From Bacillus sp. M6-12 (GTDB lineage: Bacteria > Bacillota > Bacilli > Bacillales > DSM-1321), in the NCBI RefSeq assembly GCF_002860285.1, contig NZ_PGVF01000007.1, positions 1 through 64,000 of the forward strand: a stretch of 64,000 bases of DNA, in the 5' to 3' direction. Numbering within the stretch: the first letter of the stretch is position 1; every line of letters begins with the position of its first letter. This document shows positions 63,130-64,000 of the stretch, piece by piece. The notes beneath the pieces were generated by a model. The model made no database searches. It was given only the letters and a program-made list of their open reading frames with translations, and had not been told where the DNA came from. The position numbers were made by a program, and so were the translations under genes.

Positions 63130-63432
63130 TTGAAAACAGTAACAGTAGATAAACTAACATTTAAGAACGAATTATCAATTATTGAGCAAAACTCACTTAC
63201 AGAAGTTCTTTTCAAGTTGCTCGGTAAGCAAGCTGCTGGACTAGATAATTTTCTTTCACTAGAGTACAAGAAGGATGTTTTTGCAAAAATGGAGCATACA
63301 GCGGGAACTGATTTAATCATTCAACGGGATCAATATTTCAGATATATCACACTTACTGAAGATAATCAGATCGTTGCAGGATTATTAGACTCAGATAAAG
63401 AGCTAGTTCATACAATTTTGTATATAGATTAA
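63130..63432 (+). CDS. 100-aa protein of unknown function
   Basis: TTG start behind TTGGGGAGTG. Mixed alpha/beta composition (VDKLTFKNELSIIEQNSLTE at the N-terminus), no membrane segment and no Cys. No family recognised. Separate transcription unit with a terminator about 170 bases downstream. Confidence 0.7.
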   Translation: MKTVTVDKLTFKNELSIIEQNSLTEVLFKLLGKQAAGLDNFLSLEYKKDVFAKMEHTAGTDLIIQRDQYFRYITLTEDNQIVAGLLDSDKELVHTILYID

Positions 63433-63603
63433 CGTTTTAGAATTGTAACGGGTGATTTAATGCTACTCCTGCCTTTCAAGGGGAAAACGATTTTTATTTT
63501 CCCTCCTCTATGGTGAGCTGCTGCATGTTTTGCTACCGGGGTTAACAGTTAGTCTGTTGAATTTGTGGTTTCAAGTAACTATTAGATAATATTAAGCTTA
63601 CGG

Positions 63604-63637
63604 GTACGTTGATCCAGGAAGGATTAACGTACTTTTT
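63604..63637 (+). terminator. Terminator downstream of the 100-aa gene
   Basis: GTACGTT-...-AACGTAC followed by TTTTTT. Confidence 0.8.
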
Positions 63638-63647
63638 TGCTGTATTC

Positions 63648-63907
63648 TTATTCTAACGAGAGGTTAATAATCTGCTTGGCCGTCGTTCCGCTTGGGAAAA
63701 ACACAGCAGCCTCTTTACCCGGAAAGTCAGCTATTTTTGTCTGGAAATCTTCTATTACCTTTCCCGTTCCGTACCTATCACTTTCTTATCGGCCATCTAT
63801 CTCATGAAAGCCGCTTTTAGGACTTGGACATGCCTAAAACCATGCCCGGCTACTTGATATTTTGTCTGTTTAAATGCTTCAGATAAAGATAAGTTTTTGG
63901 TTGCCAT
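63648..63907 (-). pseudogene. Remnant of a beta-eliminating lyase / threonine-aldolase-like gene
   Basis: Starts MATKNLSLSEAFKQTKYQVA, GHGFRHVQVLKAAF in one frame with GAGGGGAAATAGATT before the ATG; continues in another frame as DRYGTGKVIEDFQTKIADFP and KEAAVFFPSGTTAKQIINLS, then stops. These match the first 80 or so residues of the PLP-dependent threonine-aldolase fold. A frameshift and stop near 63800 plus loss of the remaining two thirds leave no function. Confidence 0.75.
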
Positions 63908-64000
63908 AATCTATTTCCCCTCCCCTTATACGTATAACAGCCGGTAGATTAAAAATCTTTCATAAGGGTTATGTTCGGATAACCCCGCCAAAGTGACTTC

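Overview
The window is a low-GC stretch of chromosome from an endospore-forming Bacillaceae bacterium (Bacillus sensu lato). Support comes from a CotZ/ExsY-type spore coat protein, a SleL/YaaH-type cortex-lytic enzyme (broken), a Spo0M-like protein, an RsbR paralogue, FbpB and YkuS small proteins, a T-box leader, a yybP-ykoY manganese riboswitch and strong GGAGG ribosome binding sites with frequent TTG/GTG starts. No rRNA, tRNA, CRISPR array, prophage or insertion sequence was seen. It reads as core and niche-adaptation chromosome, not a mobile island.

Layout. 1-5.2 kb: TPR-dynamin GTPase, CGNR zinc-finger regulator, Q-rich coiled-coil protein and CotZ-like coat protein. 5.5-13.6 kb: 2-hydroxyacid dehydrogenase, T-box-controlled branched-chain amino-acid carrier (brnQ), secreted glycerophosphodiesterase, PAS-GGDEF-EAL protein, stand-alone uroporphyrinogen-III synthase-like protein and two very small genes. 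13.7-16.8 kb: malL alpha-glucosidase behind its LacI-type repressor, with two matching operator candidates. 17-22.6 kb: an ECF sigma/anti-sigma pair followed by two orphan oligopeptide-type ABC permeases and a small hydrophilic protein, with a divergent lipoprotein. 23-31.9 kb: PAS histidine kinase, peptidase T, a candidate structured non-coding RNA, K+ channel, RsbR paralogue, NUDIX hydrolase and secreted M14 carboxypeptidase. 32-41.2 kb: cidR-cidA-cidB, a CoA-transferase gene behind a LytTR regulator, a MocR/flavin-oxidase pair and several tiny hydrophilic proteins. 41.3-49.4 kb: fatty-acid desaturase with a degraded desR and no desK, disrupted sleL, purine permease, and a manganese-riboswitch-led fbpB/spo0M-like/ykvA/terC cluster. 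49.4-60.8 kb: a 12-gene sugar-acid catabolic operon (regulator, two PfkB kinases, HPS/PHI, Ldh2-type dehydrogenase, KDPG aldolase, TRAP transporter, DapA-type aldolase, UxaA dehydratase). 61-64 kb: a PTS EIICB gene cut by an in-frame stop, an unknown small protein, and an eroded beta-eliminating lyase (threonine-aldolase-like) remnant.

The most interesting block is the sugar-acid operon. A textbook route (altronate dehydratase, KDG kinase, KDPG aldolase, TRAP uptake) sits in one transcript with hexulose-phosphate synthase/isomerase, a divergent second kinase and a dehydrogenase, suggesting a second branch ending in a pentulose phosphate. Its promoter is very readable: TTGAAA-17-TATACT with a cre site over it and two tandem TAAAYCGGTTTA operators just downstream. 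Other leads are a 20-bp palindrome found at four intergenic positions, a hairpin-rich RNA near 27.3 kb, the sigma/permease operon, and four decayed genes within 23 kb (desR, sleL, PTS, lyase). Everything was read from the sequence alone; family assignments come from motif recognition, and no database search was run.
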